From Nannochloropsis oceanica (taxonomy: Eukaryota; Sar; Eustigmatophyceae; Eustigmatales; Monodopsidaceae): DNA of 64,000 nucleotides. The stretch lies in the NCBI GenBank assembly GCA_004519485.1, contig CP038108.1, positions 1 through 64,000 of the forward strand, given 5' to 3'. The position numbers were made by a program, and so were the translations under genes. Position 1 is the stretch's first letter. Every line of letters begins with the position of its first letter. The notes below the pieces were generated by a model. The model saw only the letters and a list, made by a program, of their open reading frames with translations. It was not told the origin of the DNA and did not search any database. This document shows, in pieces, positions 1 to 21,113 of the stretch.

Positions 1-261
1 AACCCTAACCCTAACCCTAACCCTAACCCTAACCCTAACCCTAACCCTAACCCTAACCCTAACCCTAACCCTAACCCTAACCCTAACCCTAACCCTAACC
101 CTAACCCTAACCCTAACCCTAACCCTAACCCTAACCCTAACCCTAACCCTAACCCTAACCCTAACCCTAACCCTAACCCTAACCCTAACCCTAACCCTAA
201 CCCTAACCCTAACCCTAACCCTAACCCTAACCCTAACCCTAACCCTAACCCTAACCCTAAC
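1..261. repeat. Telomere, (CCCTAA)n
   Basis: About 43 uninterrupted copies of the 6-bp unit CCCTAA, which is TTAGGG on the other strand. The C-rich strand reads 5'->3' from base 1, as expected at the left end of a chromosome. The array stops abruptly at 261 with no degenerate repeats, so this is a true terminus and not an interstitial block. Confidence 0.98.
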
Positions 262-9821
<9,560 letters not shown>

Positions 9822-12117
9822 GCGTAGGTCGAAGGCAGGGGAGGAGAGAGGAATGGCGGGGAGGTGTGTGAGCCCGTGCCCTGCTGTCTTGTCGTAGCCG
9901 TGCTGTTGAGGGTGGTGTCTGATGTCGTCTCGGGATCAAGCGAATGGAAGAAGGCAGAAAAGGAGAGGGGAAAATGGCGTAGAGGGGTGGAGTGCCCATC
10001 ACACGGGCATGATCGGCTAGACAAAGGAAGAAGGGAGAGAGAGTGAGGACGAGTGCGGGTTCTACCTCCCATGTATTTCCACTACTACGCTCGCCAAGGT
10101 GTTCCTGAGAAAGGGGAAGTGGAGAAGTCAAAGCGCAACCACAGGTCCTGACAAGCATGTCAGTGATTGAGCAAGCAAGCAACCAGGCCCAAAGCAAAGC
10201 AAAAGCATAAAAAGAAAGCATCAAGAGATGTCATAGGCTCCAAGGGAGCGGAGAGGGAACAATAGTTGCTGCATAAGTCGTAGCTATTGGAGGTAATGCC
10301 CGCACCTTATTTCTTTATGGGGCCTAGCCCTCCACGTGTCTTTATCCCATCCCTCCCATTTACCCTCGTATTCCTACTCAGGCACACACACCCAGACACT
10401 TCCATCGCTCCTCTCCCTTGTATCTCACTGCTGATGCTCTGTACACACGCCCCCCCTTTCAAAGCACATCTTTCGTTGCCTCGTCATTTGGAATATTCTC
10501 ACTTTAGTAAGTACAGCCAACGACTTCACCCATACTGTATATAAGCATCGCCACTCACTTATCTGTCCTGGCCGATGACCCGTACGCATTGTGGAGACTT
10601 TTTGGAAGGCAACTCGTGGACCTGTAAACGGGGGGTAAGGTGGAGGGAGGGGGCGTGCGGGCAAAGAGGGCAAGGCCTGCTGCAGGCGCACTCAAAATAT
10701 ACAGATAGGGAAGATTGCACACGGAGCCAATGCCATCCACATGTTTGCCTTGAGTAGATGCAGTCCCGACGCAAGACCACCCTAGAATGAGGTGGTCTTC
10801 CGGCGCAGATGCACCTACGCAAGTCAAACATGGGGAAGACATAGGCCTCTAGCACTGGCGAAGGATTGACAAGGCCACGCAAGTAGGGCAGACAGTCAGA
10901 CAGAAGGGTGTGGAGAGAGGGGAGACTCTGGAGAGCGGGCGCGGGTAATGAAGTAGCTAATGAGAGTGATTTGTCGATCTCTCGTTCAATTACCGCGCCG
11001 GGCACAAGCACCGATTTTCCGTGGCTTGCCAGTCCGACTCTGCACAGACAGACCTGAGGGACATATCGACCTTCCCAGTACCACAAGCCATTGGCTCGCA
11101 CCCGTACAGAGTTTAAGGCTTATATAAACACAATAACCAGGAAAATAATGTACGGAAGGAAAAAAAAACTAGAAATCAACACTCCTATTGATAATCTACT
11201 GCGAGGCGGGGGTTCTTTGTTGTTGGGGAAAACCCGACGAGGCATTGGGTCTCCCGCAAAGTCTAAAATATGGACACATTTGCGGCACTGACGAGCATAG
11301 ATGATCATTTAATATCGCTTGATGACTTGGTTTTTGAGCCAACACGTTTGGCTGTATAGGGGGCGGTCTTAAGGACAGAGAAAGAGTCTCGGCGGGGATA
11401 CCCGGTCACTTGCTTCAAACGCCAACGGCAGGTCCCAGTCGATGACAGCACTGGGGCTGGGAATTTAGGAAGCGGCTAGCGATGTTTGCCTCGGAGAAGT
11501 GAGAGTCACAGCATTTAAATGTGCTTATGTGCGTGATTGGCAGCATCCACAGAAGGACTCTGCCAAGTCGGTGAAAAAATGTGCGCGCCCCCTAAAGACC
11601 CGAACAAAGTGGAGGAAAGGAAGAGGGGGCACAGGAGACTTTGAAGTGGGGCTGCCTCCCGCCGCGAGGCTGTCCCTTACTCACAGTATTCTAGGAAGGA
11701 GACAGCGCTGCTTTTATGTCATTTGTTCTGGCGACTGTCATAGGTATTGAGGCAAAATGGAGATCCGGGCACCATGCCTGCAGTGAAAGCGAGGAAGGAG
11801 CGAAGGTTAAAAAATAAAAAAATAAAAAACAACAACATCCTTTCGTCTAATGGCATGCCTTTTATTGTTTTACTACGCTTGTTTTACTCGTCGTCGTCAT
11901 CAATCACGTTTGCAGCCCCACTTACTTTGCTTGGATAGGACAGGGCCAGCATGCGCTGACTAAATCACTTGACCATGTGCCTCCTCATCTTATCAACTCT
12001 CTCCAATCTTCAGGGCTCCCTACCTCCCCTTCATTCCTTCGTCCCTTTTCTTAAGCCATCTTCTTTCCGCATTCTTCAGAGCTCCTTATCCCTTCCCCCC
12101 CCCTCCTCTCCCTCTGC
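9822..12117. other. Gene-poor intergenic stretch between SEC23 and thioredoxin
   Basis: The two flanking genes converge here, so the ends hold their 3' UTRs. The longest open frames (180 aa on the minus strand at 10559-11101, 143 aa at 9793-10224) match no family I recognise and show no splice pattern. Base composition changes near 10100-12000: the GGGA/CCCT tracts disappear and the sequence is more AT-rich. I see no tRNA or repeat in it. Confidence 0.6.
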
Positions 12118-13482
12118 TCATAGAAAGCGGAAGACCGCCTCGCGGAGCTTGTCAGGGTTGGCGCCCAACAAGCGGCCCTTCACTTCCCCGTCCTTGACGA
12201 ACACGAAAGTCTGGGGTAGTGAGCATAGATAAAAAGAAGGAGAGGAGAAGAGCAGTGTGTGTGCGATCGAAATAGAATTTTTCTTGAGGGTTGGAGGGAG
12301 GGAGGGAGGGAGGAAGAGGGGCTGACGTACCGGCATTTGGAAGACCTCGAACTTCCTAGCCGTGCCCTAGTTCGAGTTTGAAAAAGAGGAGAAAGGACAG
12401 TAATGAGACATGAAGGATAAATATGGGTAGGGGGGAAAATGAGAGCAGAATTTTGTGAATAACTACGCGGATACCACCCTCCCTCCGTACTAGTCTTCTT
12501 GCCATCTCTCCCCTCAATTCCTCCCTCCCCATCCCTTCATCACCTCGTTGACGTCCACATCCACCTTTAGAAAGACAGCTTCGTTGGTGGAGATCTCTTC
12601 AGACAGAGCGTCAAAGACGGGGGAGATGAGCTTGCACGGGCCGCACCTGGCGAGGGTAAGGAGGGAGGGAAGGGATTGAGGGAAGGGAAGGAAACATTTA
12701 GATATCGAGATGATGGGTGTCACACGCCCCGAGGATTACTGATTTGGGCTGACTGCCCTGGTACTTAGTAAGAATGCCAGTGTTGAGTGCATTCACATCT
12801 TCTGCCTTTGAATCCAAGCGATTTATACCCTTCCCCTTATCTATCCTCCCTCCCTCCCTCGCTCCCTTCTTCCCTTTACCATGTCGCCGTAAAGTCTAGC
12901 ACCACCAGCTTGCTGCCCGCCTCGCTCAACGCCGCCTCCGTCTCCTCCAATGTCTGCACCTCCTTCACCTATCGAAAAATTTGAGTAACAGGGACAGAAA
13001 GGAAGCAGGGAGGGAGGGCATAGGTGGGCATGCGGCGAGCATGGTAAGGACGGCAGCGCCCCTCAATATTTTTATGTGTGGAATTTACGGGTTTAAATGA
13101 AAGAGACGATGTGTTGGAGACCAAAAATGACGGTTCACTCCTTTTCCAACGAAAGATAACCGCTTTTCCAACCCTCCAACTGTTACTCCCTGCTTGCCTA
13201 ATCTGGACCTCCCAGCCTTTTGTTCTCAGCAGCCTTCTCCTTCCATCGACGATCTAAAGGCCACCCTACCTTTCCTGCCACCCCTCCCCGCGTCGTGGAC
13301 AGACGGGCTAAGATGGACTTGTGCTGCTGTTGCTTGTTCTTGTGCTGCCGGTGGAAGGGCAGAAGGGAGGCGGCCGAGGCCGCGGCGCGAGCAGGGGCCG
13401 TGTAAAAGGAGGAGACAAGGGCGCAGATAGCAAGGAGGAGGAAGAGAATGACGAGGCGACTTGTTCTAGTGGATGGCGCCAT
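12118..13482 (-). CDS. Thioredoxin, probably plastid-targeted, 5 exons
   Basis: Protein disulfide reductase of the thioredoxin fold. Exons in gene order: 13482-13270, 12968-12880, 12646-12544, 12366-12331, 12210-12118; phases agree and give 177 aa. The active site WCGPC spans residues 101-105 across the exon 2/3 junction. The conserved cis-proline (QMP-T) falls at the exon 4/5 junction, and the typical FVFVKDGEV strand follows. The first 70 residues are an extension: a hydrophobic signal peptide (LVILFLLLAICALVSS), then FYTAPARAAA, which fits the signal-plus-transit layout of complex plastids with Phe at +1. It shares about 420 bp of upstream DNA with the divergent gene at 13905. Subfamily (m, f, y or x type) cannot be told by eye. 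Confidence 0.9.
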
Positions 13483-13904
13483 GGTTTACCTGCCAGTAGT
13501 ATTGTGTACGTTGGAAGAGGGTGATCAGAATCTCTGCGCTTGGTGCACGCGGCCAAGTTGTCACAGTCCGAGGGGGTGTTGGGTCTCTCCGAGATCAAGA
13601 GTGGGGAGGTAGAACTGGTGTCCTGCTGCTGCTGCTGCGGATCCGACATTACTGTGCACGGCTACCTCGGGCATATGAATGGCTTGCGGATAACAAGAAG
13701 ACACCAAGTAAATTTTGCAGTGCTTAGAGGCGATGCCTCGAGCGCGTCTGCTCGAGCGATGTTTCTCAACCTCCCTCAATCACCGTGCCAAGCAGCTCGA
13801 TGCACTCTCTTCTGGTGCACGCTTCCAACACGACACGGTGGAAAATTTTAAGTGCTCAAGTGGCACGAGTCCCTCGTCATTATTCTATATGTGTCTTTTC
13901 ATGA
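13483..13904. promoter_or_regulatory. Divergent promoter region, thioredoxin / sulfotransferase-like gene
   Basis: A 422-bp gap between two head-to-head genes, so both promoters should lie within it. No TATA element or other motif is convincing. Confidence 0.4.
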
Positions 13905-15689
13905 ATGTCACCCGCGCCCATGCGTAATATGTACCTACAAATGATGACGACCCGCTCATCCTACCTCCTACCCCCCACGGTACCAAGGCAGGCAGCAATG
14001 CTTTCCTTCGGGCTTCCCTTCCCCTTCTCCATTTCCCTAGTGCAACAATGTACCAGCTTCATTTGCTCGCCCGTGGTGTCCTTGGGCCTATGTCTCATGG
14101 GCGCCGTCCTCTTCCACCAGTGGTACCCAAGCCAATCCCTCAAGCCTAGTCCCCCAGCCAGCGGCGGCGCGGCGCTTTACCCCTTGGCATGGGTCTACCG
14201 GAATGGAGACGAGTGGTGGGGTGGACTCAAGGCTATCCAGCGGAATACCTCCCGCACTGCCCACTACAAGCCCTTGCGCGAGTTTTTGGAAGGTACTTTC
14301 GACGAAGCGGAGGCGGCGGTGGGAGAGATGAAGGAGGAGAATGGTGTGGCAGAGTTCTCCTCGATTCCACCCTCTTCCTTTATTATTTACTGCCTGGATT
14401 TCGAGACGCAAAGTGTGGTGTTCATGGAGATGGAGCCAGGGGCGAATTTGTTGGAGGAACCCTTTATGGATCGAGGTGTACGGCACCTGGCGGGGAAGCA
14501 CGTGCTGGTGGCATCATTTGATACCGTGGAGGACTACCTGCGGCAGAAAGAAGCTGAAAAGCAGCAGCAACAGCTTGGAGGAGACAATAAAGAACACTTT
14601 TTGTGGGTTTGGAATACCGGGAGGTGCGGCTCTACCCTTCTTCACCGCCTCCTGCTTACCACAGGCCGGGTCTGCTCTCTCTCGGAACCCTACTGGTGTG
14701 AGCAACTTGGTCGGGCCCGCGCCCGGCGACAAGTGAATGACGCGACTCTCCGCCGACTTCTGCGTCTCTGCCTCTTGACCGATGCTCAATTGCTTCGTCA
14801 GGCGTCCCAGTGTCCTCCCTCCCACACCTCTTCATCGTCGTCCTCCTCCTCGTCGCAATCCCTCCCCCATATCATTTCCCTGAATATGAAGGGCATGGGA
14901 CACCATCTTCTCGACCTTGCCTTGGAAGAGTTTCCGAGCTTTTCCCTCTCTTCTACCTCCAAGCATCTGTACCTATACCGTGACGTTGTCTCCGTCGTCG
15001 AGTCTCTGGCCAGCGTCTTCCACACCGCCTCCCCTCCCTTCATTCGTGCCTGCCTCTGGGTCTGCCCACGCTGGACTCTCGATCTCGTCATTCCCTACCG
15101 GAGCCAAAGGCTGCAGACCTGGATAAAGAATGAGGATTTGGAGCTCAGTCCCTTGGGGAGGGTGGGTCGGTGGGGTGTGGCGCGTGAATTGGCTCTGGCC
15201 TGGTTGGACTCGGTGTGTACATGGCTGGAAGTGATGGAGGGGAAGGAAGGGGGGGAGGGAGGGAAGGCGGAAGGAGCTGTGGAGCGTGTGGTGCTCAAGA
15301 TGGAGGACTTTGTTGACAGTAGTAAGAGAAATAAAGTAGTAGAGCATGTGTTGGTCTTTGTTTTTGGGAAGGGAGTGGGGGAGGCGGTAATGAAGGGGGA
15401 GATCAACATGGAGAAGTGCCTAGCGGTATTCGATCGCCACTCCCAGCAGGGGTCGCGCATGCAGCAGTCATCCAATGTGACGGGCAAACACTTCTTGACA
15501 GAGGCAGGACAGATTCACTTGCGGGCGTTATTGTCGAGTGTGCCGGATTGGCGCGTGCGCACGATGCGATTGCCGTTCAAATTATTGGACGACGAGCAGC
15601 GGAGAGGGAAGAAAAAGGGTGAAGAGTTTGAGATAGGGGAGGGAAAAGATGAGAAAGGGAAGGGGGAGAAGGGAAAGAAGGAGAAATAG
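13905..15689 (+). CDS. Sulfotransferase-like P-loop membrane protein, single exon
   Basis: A single uninterrupted frame of 594 aa, unusual in this intron-rich window. A hydrophobic stretch near residues 40-70 (SPVVSLGLCLMGAVLF) suggests a signal anchor. From about residue 235 comes VWNTGRCGSTLLHRLL, a P-loop-like 5'-phosphosulfate-binding signature, then SEPYWCEQL, and further on LYLYRDVVSVVESLA, which resembles the 3'-phosphate site of PAPS-dependent sulfotransferases. The tail (from about residue 570) is Lys/Glu/Gly-rich and low in complexity. The substrate is unknown. Several in-frame Met codons near the start (13905, 13920, 13929) leave the true N-terminus open. Lack of introns could mean retroposition or late acquisition; I infer this only from structure. 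Confidence 0.75.
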   Translation: MSPAPMRNMYLQMMTTRSSYLLPPTVPRQAAMLSFGLPFPFSISLVQQCTSFICSPVVSLGLCLMGAVLFHQWYPSQSLKPSPPASGGAALYPLAWVYRNGDEWWGGLKAIQRNTSRTAHYKPLREFLEGTFDEAEAAVGEMKEENGVAEFSSIPPSSFIIYCLDFETQSVVFMEMEPGANLLEEPFMDRGVRHLAGKHVLVASFDTVEDYLRQKEAEKQQQQLGGDNKEHFLWVWNTGRCGSTLLHRLLLTTGRVCSLSEPYWCEQLGRARARRQVNDATLRRLLRLCLLTDAQLLRQASQCPPSHTSSSSSSSSSQSLPHIISLNMKGMGHHLLDLALEEFPSFSLSSTSKHLYLYRDVVSVVESLASVFHTASPPFIRACLWVCPRWTLDLVIPYRSQRLQTWIKNEDLELSPLGRVGRWGVARELALAWLDSVCTWLEVMEGKEGGEGGKAEGAVERVVLKMEDFVDSSKRNKVVEHVLVFVFGKGVGEAVMKGEINMEKCLAVFDRHSQQGSRMQQSSNVTGKHFLTEAGQIHLRALLSSVPDWRVRTMRLPFKLLDDEQRRGKKKGEEFEIGEGKDEKGKGEKGKKEK

Positions 15690-16186
15690 AGGGAGAGAAT
15701 GACGAGTGCGGCGGAAGGGTAAGTTGACGAGGAACAAGACGAGTGGCAATGGGGAGAGTGTGACGAAGTGAGATCCAAAGTGTCTCGTCTTCGCGCGTAT
15801 AGTCGAGGGAGTATGTATATATGTAGAATAGAAGTGGGAAACAAGTATATAAAGGGGAAGCCAAAGGGAAGAGGGGAATATTGCGATAGGGCATAATTTT
15901 ATCTCTTTTTGCTGTACTTGTCGTGTTTGGAAAGAAATGAAGAGGATAGTAGATGGACAAGCGTCAAGTATCTGCTATTGCTCTTGCAAGCTCTTGCCTC
16001 AATCGCTCTATGAGCGCACCAACACTGTTGTAAAGGGATGAAAAAGAAATTAAGTGACACAGAGATGAGGAGTAAGAAAATCTCCACGTGTCTCTGTGTC
16101 ATGAAAAAGTCGCAATCTAAATGTGCACCTTCATAAATATTTGTATTTTCCCATCTGAGTCCACTCTTCCGTCCTGCTTGTAACTT
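15690..16186. other. Convergent 3' intergenic region
   Basis: A 497-bp gap between two genes ending towards each other. It is AT-richer than the coding sequence and holds no recognisable gene. It probably contains both 3' UTRs and polyadenylation sites. Confidence 0.5.
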
Positions 16187-19100
16187 TTACTGAGTCGGCT
16201 TGAAGAGTCGCATCTTCTGCTCAATTACAAGCTGCATAGCTTCACCCGTCGCCACCATCAACGGCAGCACATCCTTGGCCTTCCCTTCCCGAACCACGCC
16301 CATCGCCGCCTCCCTGACCTCCGTATTCACATTAAACTTGCAGATTCCCCCCATCTTCATAGTTGCATGCACCACACTTGGAGGTAGTCCTGACGCGCCA
16401 TGCAACACAAGGGGTCGATCAGTCGCTTTGCGAATGTCCACCAACCGCTGCAAGTCCAAAACCGGCGGGTTTGTCGCATAACGGCCGTGCACATTCCCAA
16501 TCGTTACAGCGACTAGGTCCACGCCCGTCTGCGCCACAAAATCTGGCACCTGCGCGGGGTCCGTCATTTTCGCCTCTTTCTCCGCGACGCTCAACCCGTC
16601 TTCCTCGCCGGCGAGACGACCAAGCTCTGCCTCCACGGGAACGCCCTTGCTGTGGGCCAGGCTTGTCATTTTCGCGGTCCAGGCGATGTTCTCATCATAG
16701 GGTAGTGCGGAGCCGTCACACATAACGGAGTCGACCAGATCTAAGGCCTGAGAGGAATGAAAAATTATAAAAAGAAATTTAATGGATGTTTAGAAATGAT
16801 CGGAAGACTTGGTGAAGAGAAATGGTACGTAGGAGTATGCGCATGCCACACAAATATCTTGTTCACCTACACCCTCTTTTACAAAAGACTCTTACCAGCA
16901 CCCGCTCAATTGATGCCGCTTCGTGGGCATGGTCCAGATGTACCGCAATTCTGTTCCTGTCCTCCTCTCCAGGCCTGTCCCCCTTCTCCAAATAAATTCT
17001 TGCCGCCCGACAGAGTTCTAAAAGCGGGGCGCCTCCAAAGTCAAACGAAGAAGGGTGGACCTGCAAGATGGCCGAGCTGTCGGTGGCAGCAGCTGCGAGG
17101 ACGACAGCCCTTACACCTTCCAGGTTGTAGACATTAAAGGCGCCGACGGCGTGGCCCTTGGCGCGGGCGGCCTCCACCAGGTCGAGGGTACGGGAGGAGG
17201 AGGAGGGGATGAAAAGGGGGCGGGTGGGGATCGCTGAGGAGAGAGGGGGAGAAGAGGATACTTGATGGTGGGAAAGTTTTTGCACGGCCTCAAGGAGTGC
17301 TTGGGTTGAGCCGACATTGCCGGGAAAGACGACGTACTGAGGAATAGGGGAATTTATAAAGGGCATGAGAAAGGGAGGAATTGAGCATTTTTTGGAAGCA
17401 CTGCCGACTTTAAGGGGCAATAGTCGCCAACCAATTCCCGCCCATCCCATCCATCCCCCTTCCCATTCGCGTCACCTTCATTCCCGGAAACTTGCTCTCA
17501 TCTCCACACTCCCACACAGGAACGCCTGGAAGGATAGGGCCCAGGACCATGGCCCTCTTGATGCCCAATGCTTTGACCGCCACGTCGTTAGAAGTGATTC
17601 CACCCTTGGCAATGAGGAATTGGGGTCTGAGGAGGATAGGCAGAAAGGAAAGGAAGCACTTATGAAAAAGGGGCGAGAGGTTAAGATATGCCTTCCGTCA
17701 ATTTTGACAGTCAGGTCATAGAAGACGACTCCACCCTCGGCTACCAGGTCCAGGGAGAAAAGGAGGGTGTGAAGGACTGAGATTGCTTTTAGTTCCACAA
17801 TTTCTTCCAACGTTCGCTCCGCCCCTCCCTCCCCCCCTACCTGGTCTTGAGGCCCTTGACGATCTCGACCAGAGACTCGGAGACTGTCATGCCTGAGAGG
17901 AGCCCACCGGCGCCGTCTTCTTGGCGGAGCTGGGGAGGGAGGGAGGGAGAAATAGGGAGGTGAGAACCGGTGTCATCGCCCGCAGAGAAGCTTTTACAAA
18001 CGCGGGCGTAAGGAGAAGGGTAGAAATATCAAAAGGTGTGGAGGGGAAGGCTCAAGGGAGGGATAGAGAGATGACTTGCCTACCTGACGGGTAGTGTAGA
18101 TAACGACATCCTTGCCCTTGTTCGTCTCCTGCTCAATGGCGGCGGTGACTCGCTTCACCTCGGCCTCCCGCTGGGTCTTACTTTCCAGGAGTGCATCGAC
18201 TGATACTTCCACGCCCTGAAGAAGGACAGGGGGAGGGGGGAAAGAAGGGATATAAATATAGATAAAAAGGTAAATAGAACAAGAAAGCCAGACAAATGTA
18301 TTGGCGGGCAACACTCACGCCCGCCCCTCCTCTTCTGTCCTTTTCTCCCACCCTCGTCCCCTCACCTCCATCTTCCCGATCTGGCCCCCCTCCAGAAGGT
18401 AAGTCAGCTGCTCCGAAGACTTGGGCACGTATGAACCCACCACCACCAGCCCTCCCTTGGCAGAAGGATGGAGAAGAGAAGGTGGACAGGGAAAGGTGGG
18501 GTGGAAGGCCGAGGCGGCCAAAGGAGGAAGAGGGGGAAGACCCGCCCGTACAGCGACCCAGTCAGCCGCAGTGCGGTAGCTGCCAAGGGAGGGAGGAAAG
18601 AAGGGAGGCAAAGAGGGAGGGAGGAGTGTATATGATCATGGTTGCTGCTACATACGACCAAAATAGGAGTCTTTCCCCCCACCTTCAAAACCTCCATATA
18701 CGTACACGATGCTTGCCCCTCCCTCCGTCGCGTCCTCGGCCATGAGACTCCCTAGTACCGCGCATTCTAAGTCGCTCCGAGTCACGGCGTTGACCACCAC
18801 ATAGACGCTGTTGGTGCCGGTGCTGGTGTTGGTGCTACTGCGAGAAAGGGCGAGAAGCTTGTCACGGACGAAAGTCGGGCCACCGCGGCTAGGAAGGGAG
18901 AGAGGGAGAGGGGAAGGGAGAGTAGGTGGGTGAATGGTTGCAATCGTAGGAGAAAATGGAAGAAGGGTAGGCGCGTACCGAATGTCATCGAGCGTGATGG
19001 CAGCTACATCGCTGGCCTGCACTCGCCCGGACAGCTTTTGCTCCACCTTTGAGATAAATGAATAAGGATGGGGTTAGAATCCGTGCTGCCCTCCCTTCTT

Positions 19101-20673
19101 TCATCTCTCTCTCCCCCCCTCGCTCATGCACTCTTCCTGCCTTATGCCCCTCGCTCCTTCGATCCCTTCCTTTCCATTCACCCAGTCTTTAAGGTTGGAC
19201 GTCTCGAAGCCAAAGGCCTTGTCGTGGGCGAAGGGCGTGAGGTGGACGGGCAGGAGGGAAGCGGGAGTGGTGGCCATGTAGTGCACGTCGTTGATCTGGG
19301 TCGAGACAGGCACAAATAAATGGATGGAGGAAAGGTGGCCGTGAATGGACAGTCAGTGAGGAAAAGGGCGCGGAAACAGGCCAAGAAAGAGGAAGGGACG
19401 GGGGTAGGGATGGAGGGCGTACCGTCAGTCGACCTCCTGCCTCGAAGTAAGGTGCAACCAGCGTCAGAACATTGCCTCCTCCTCTTATACCTTTGCCTGC
19501 GGACGAGGGAGGGCAAAGCAGCTCCACGTCCAGAGGGAAGTGACCTGCCAAACGAGAATCAAAGGGAGGGGATGGTGAGGGGAGGCGACACGGATGGAGG
19601 GAGGGAAGGAGGGACGTACCGCGCAATGTCGAATCAGAGCGAGAAATTACTGTGATGGAGTCTGTTGACCGACCCAAGCGCTACAGAAAGAGGTATGGCG
19701 AGAATGAGGGCGAGAGGAATAAAGATTTGAGCGATGCGACGGAGAGCGAGGAGAGATGGGGGGAGGAGGGGAGAGAGGGAGGATGGGAGAGAAGGAGAAG
19801 ACGGTACGTACCTTTAGTGCTTCGTCCAGCCCTCGTCGTATGTCTTTCAGGACGACTCTGGCCTCCAGGGGTGCCATAGCTCTACTCAATTACGAATGGA
19901 AAAGGAACTGTAAGATATCTTCCACAATGGCGTGCTCTCGCTTCTACCCTGCCTCCCTGCCTCCCTGCCTCCCACCATCCCATGCAAGTATCTCGCACCT
20001 TATATTGGATAGAAGGAAGAAGCCCGGAGTACTTTCATCACTTATTTCGCGGGCAAGGGCTTCTGGCGTCCATTCAGCCAGGACAGGGAAGCCTCGCACG
20101 CTTTGAGTGCCAGTGGGATCATCTAAGTGGGGAGGGAAGGAAGGGGGTAGAAAGGGAGTGATGAGGGGGATAAAAGGGACGTCTACAAGCGATTCCTTCG
20201 CCCCGGTAATCTCACCATCAACAATGACAAGCTTTTTGTGCTTGTCCTTTCCTTGCTGGGCCAAGCGCCGCTGGATCTCGGCCAGACAAGATGGGCGGGT
20301 GGGGGGCAGCGTGGAGAGGAGGGTGGCGAGGGGGAGGGCTTCAGGGGGTGCCTGGTTATTGAGATTATGGATGAGTCTATTGCGAGGGCAATAGAAGGCG
20401 GGCGGCTCGGGCTTATTCACGTACCAGTGCTGACTTAGTAGAAAAGCGAGAGGAGGACGAGGGCAGAGGCATGCAAAGGAATGGGTAGGAATGAAACTGG
20501 AATGGATGATGATCATGCTGCTGGCTCCGCGAGCCAGCAGCCGAGAAGGACAAGGCAGTCGACAAAGCAGCAGACTGCGGCTGCTGCTGGCTGTGTCTCA
20601 ATGGTCTTCGCTGCTGAAGCAGCCCGCTGCTGGTGCTGAAAAGCGTGCTATTGGTGCGGCGCAAGATGAGCAT
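16187..20673 (-). CDS. Four-carbon acid-sugar kinase (DUF1537/OtnK) fused to class II aldolase, 15 exons
   Basis: A bifunctional enzyme: an N-terminal OtnK/YgbK-type kinase and a C-terminal class II fructose/tagatose-bisphosphate-type aldolase. Exons: 20673-20425, 20351-20216, 20122-19999, 19881-19812, 19680-19620, 19544-19423, 19295-19182, 19046-18979, 18888-18706, 18579-18366, 18215-18084, 17929-17841, 17626-17476, 17336-16896, 16747-16187; phases agree, 904 aa. Kinase marks: DDPTGT at 129-134, SRSDSTLRG at 206-214, YRTAADWVAVRAG, and IAKGGITSNDVAVK. The aldolase part begins near residue 620 (AFNVYNLE) with Zn/catalytic motifs HLDHA and HGASG, then FNVNTE. Residues 1-83 (RR-, S-, Q-rich) look like an organelle presequence. 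Plant homologues add two hydroxyisobutyrate-dehydrogenase-type domains in front; those are missing here. An upstream in-frame Met at 20754 is possible. Exon 4's acceptor is the least certain junction. Confidence 0.92.
17703..17744 (-). pseudogene. Decayed copy of aldolase-gene exon 13, inside intron 12
   Basis: 28 of 42 bases match exon 13 (17572-17613) without gaps. One frame still reads VAEGGVVFYDLTVK against the real IAKGGITSNDVAVK. A tag acceptor-like end precedes it, but it is in the wrong phase to be spliced productively after exon 12. Confidence 0.65.
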
Positions 20674-20754
20674 TTGGAGGGTGGCGGGGGGGGGGGCGAT
20701 GGCGTGGATGGTGGGGGGACAAGTATGGCTTGGGTTTGCTAGATGTGGGCCCAA

Positions 20755-21113
20755 TTAAATGCCTTACGGCTCCTGCCTGACGCGTTGCTCGTGCCTGTGA
20801 TGTTGTAATGGACGAGTATGTATAAACAAGCTAGTGAGTCAAACACAGCGAACAGTTTTTGAGCGAGGCGGCGATGTGGGATGCAGCAACGCATACGCAG
20901 GCACATGGCCGAGCCTACCCTCGGGCCTAGCCCTCGAGAGCAATGCGTGGTCACTCATTCTAGCCCCTGAAACTACCTTCATACCCTCACTACATTGCCA
21001 TTGTCTCCTCCTTTATTTATAGGCGCCGGAAACTAGGCATCAGTCGGACCTGCATCCTTGACCTTATAGCGTCTTCCCTCTTGTGGCGGCCACACGTTTC
21101 CCAGAACTAAAAG
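20755..21113. promoter_or_regulatory. Divergent promoter region, kinase-aldolase / Smr gene
   Basis: 359 bp between head-to-head genes. Both promoters must be here or in the 5' leaders. No clear core element was seen. Confidence 0.4.

Noticed and set aside
10559-11101. 180-aa minus-strand open frame in the SEC23-thioredoxin gap
   Set aside because: Cys-rich but without a spaced motif, no homology recognised, no intron signature.
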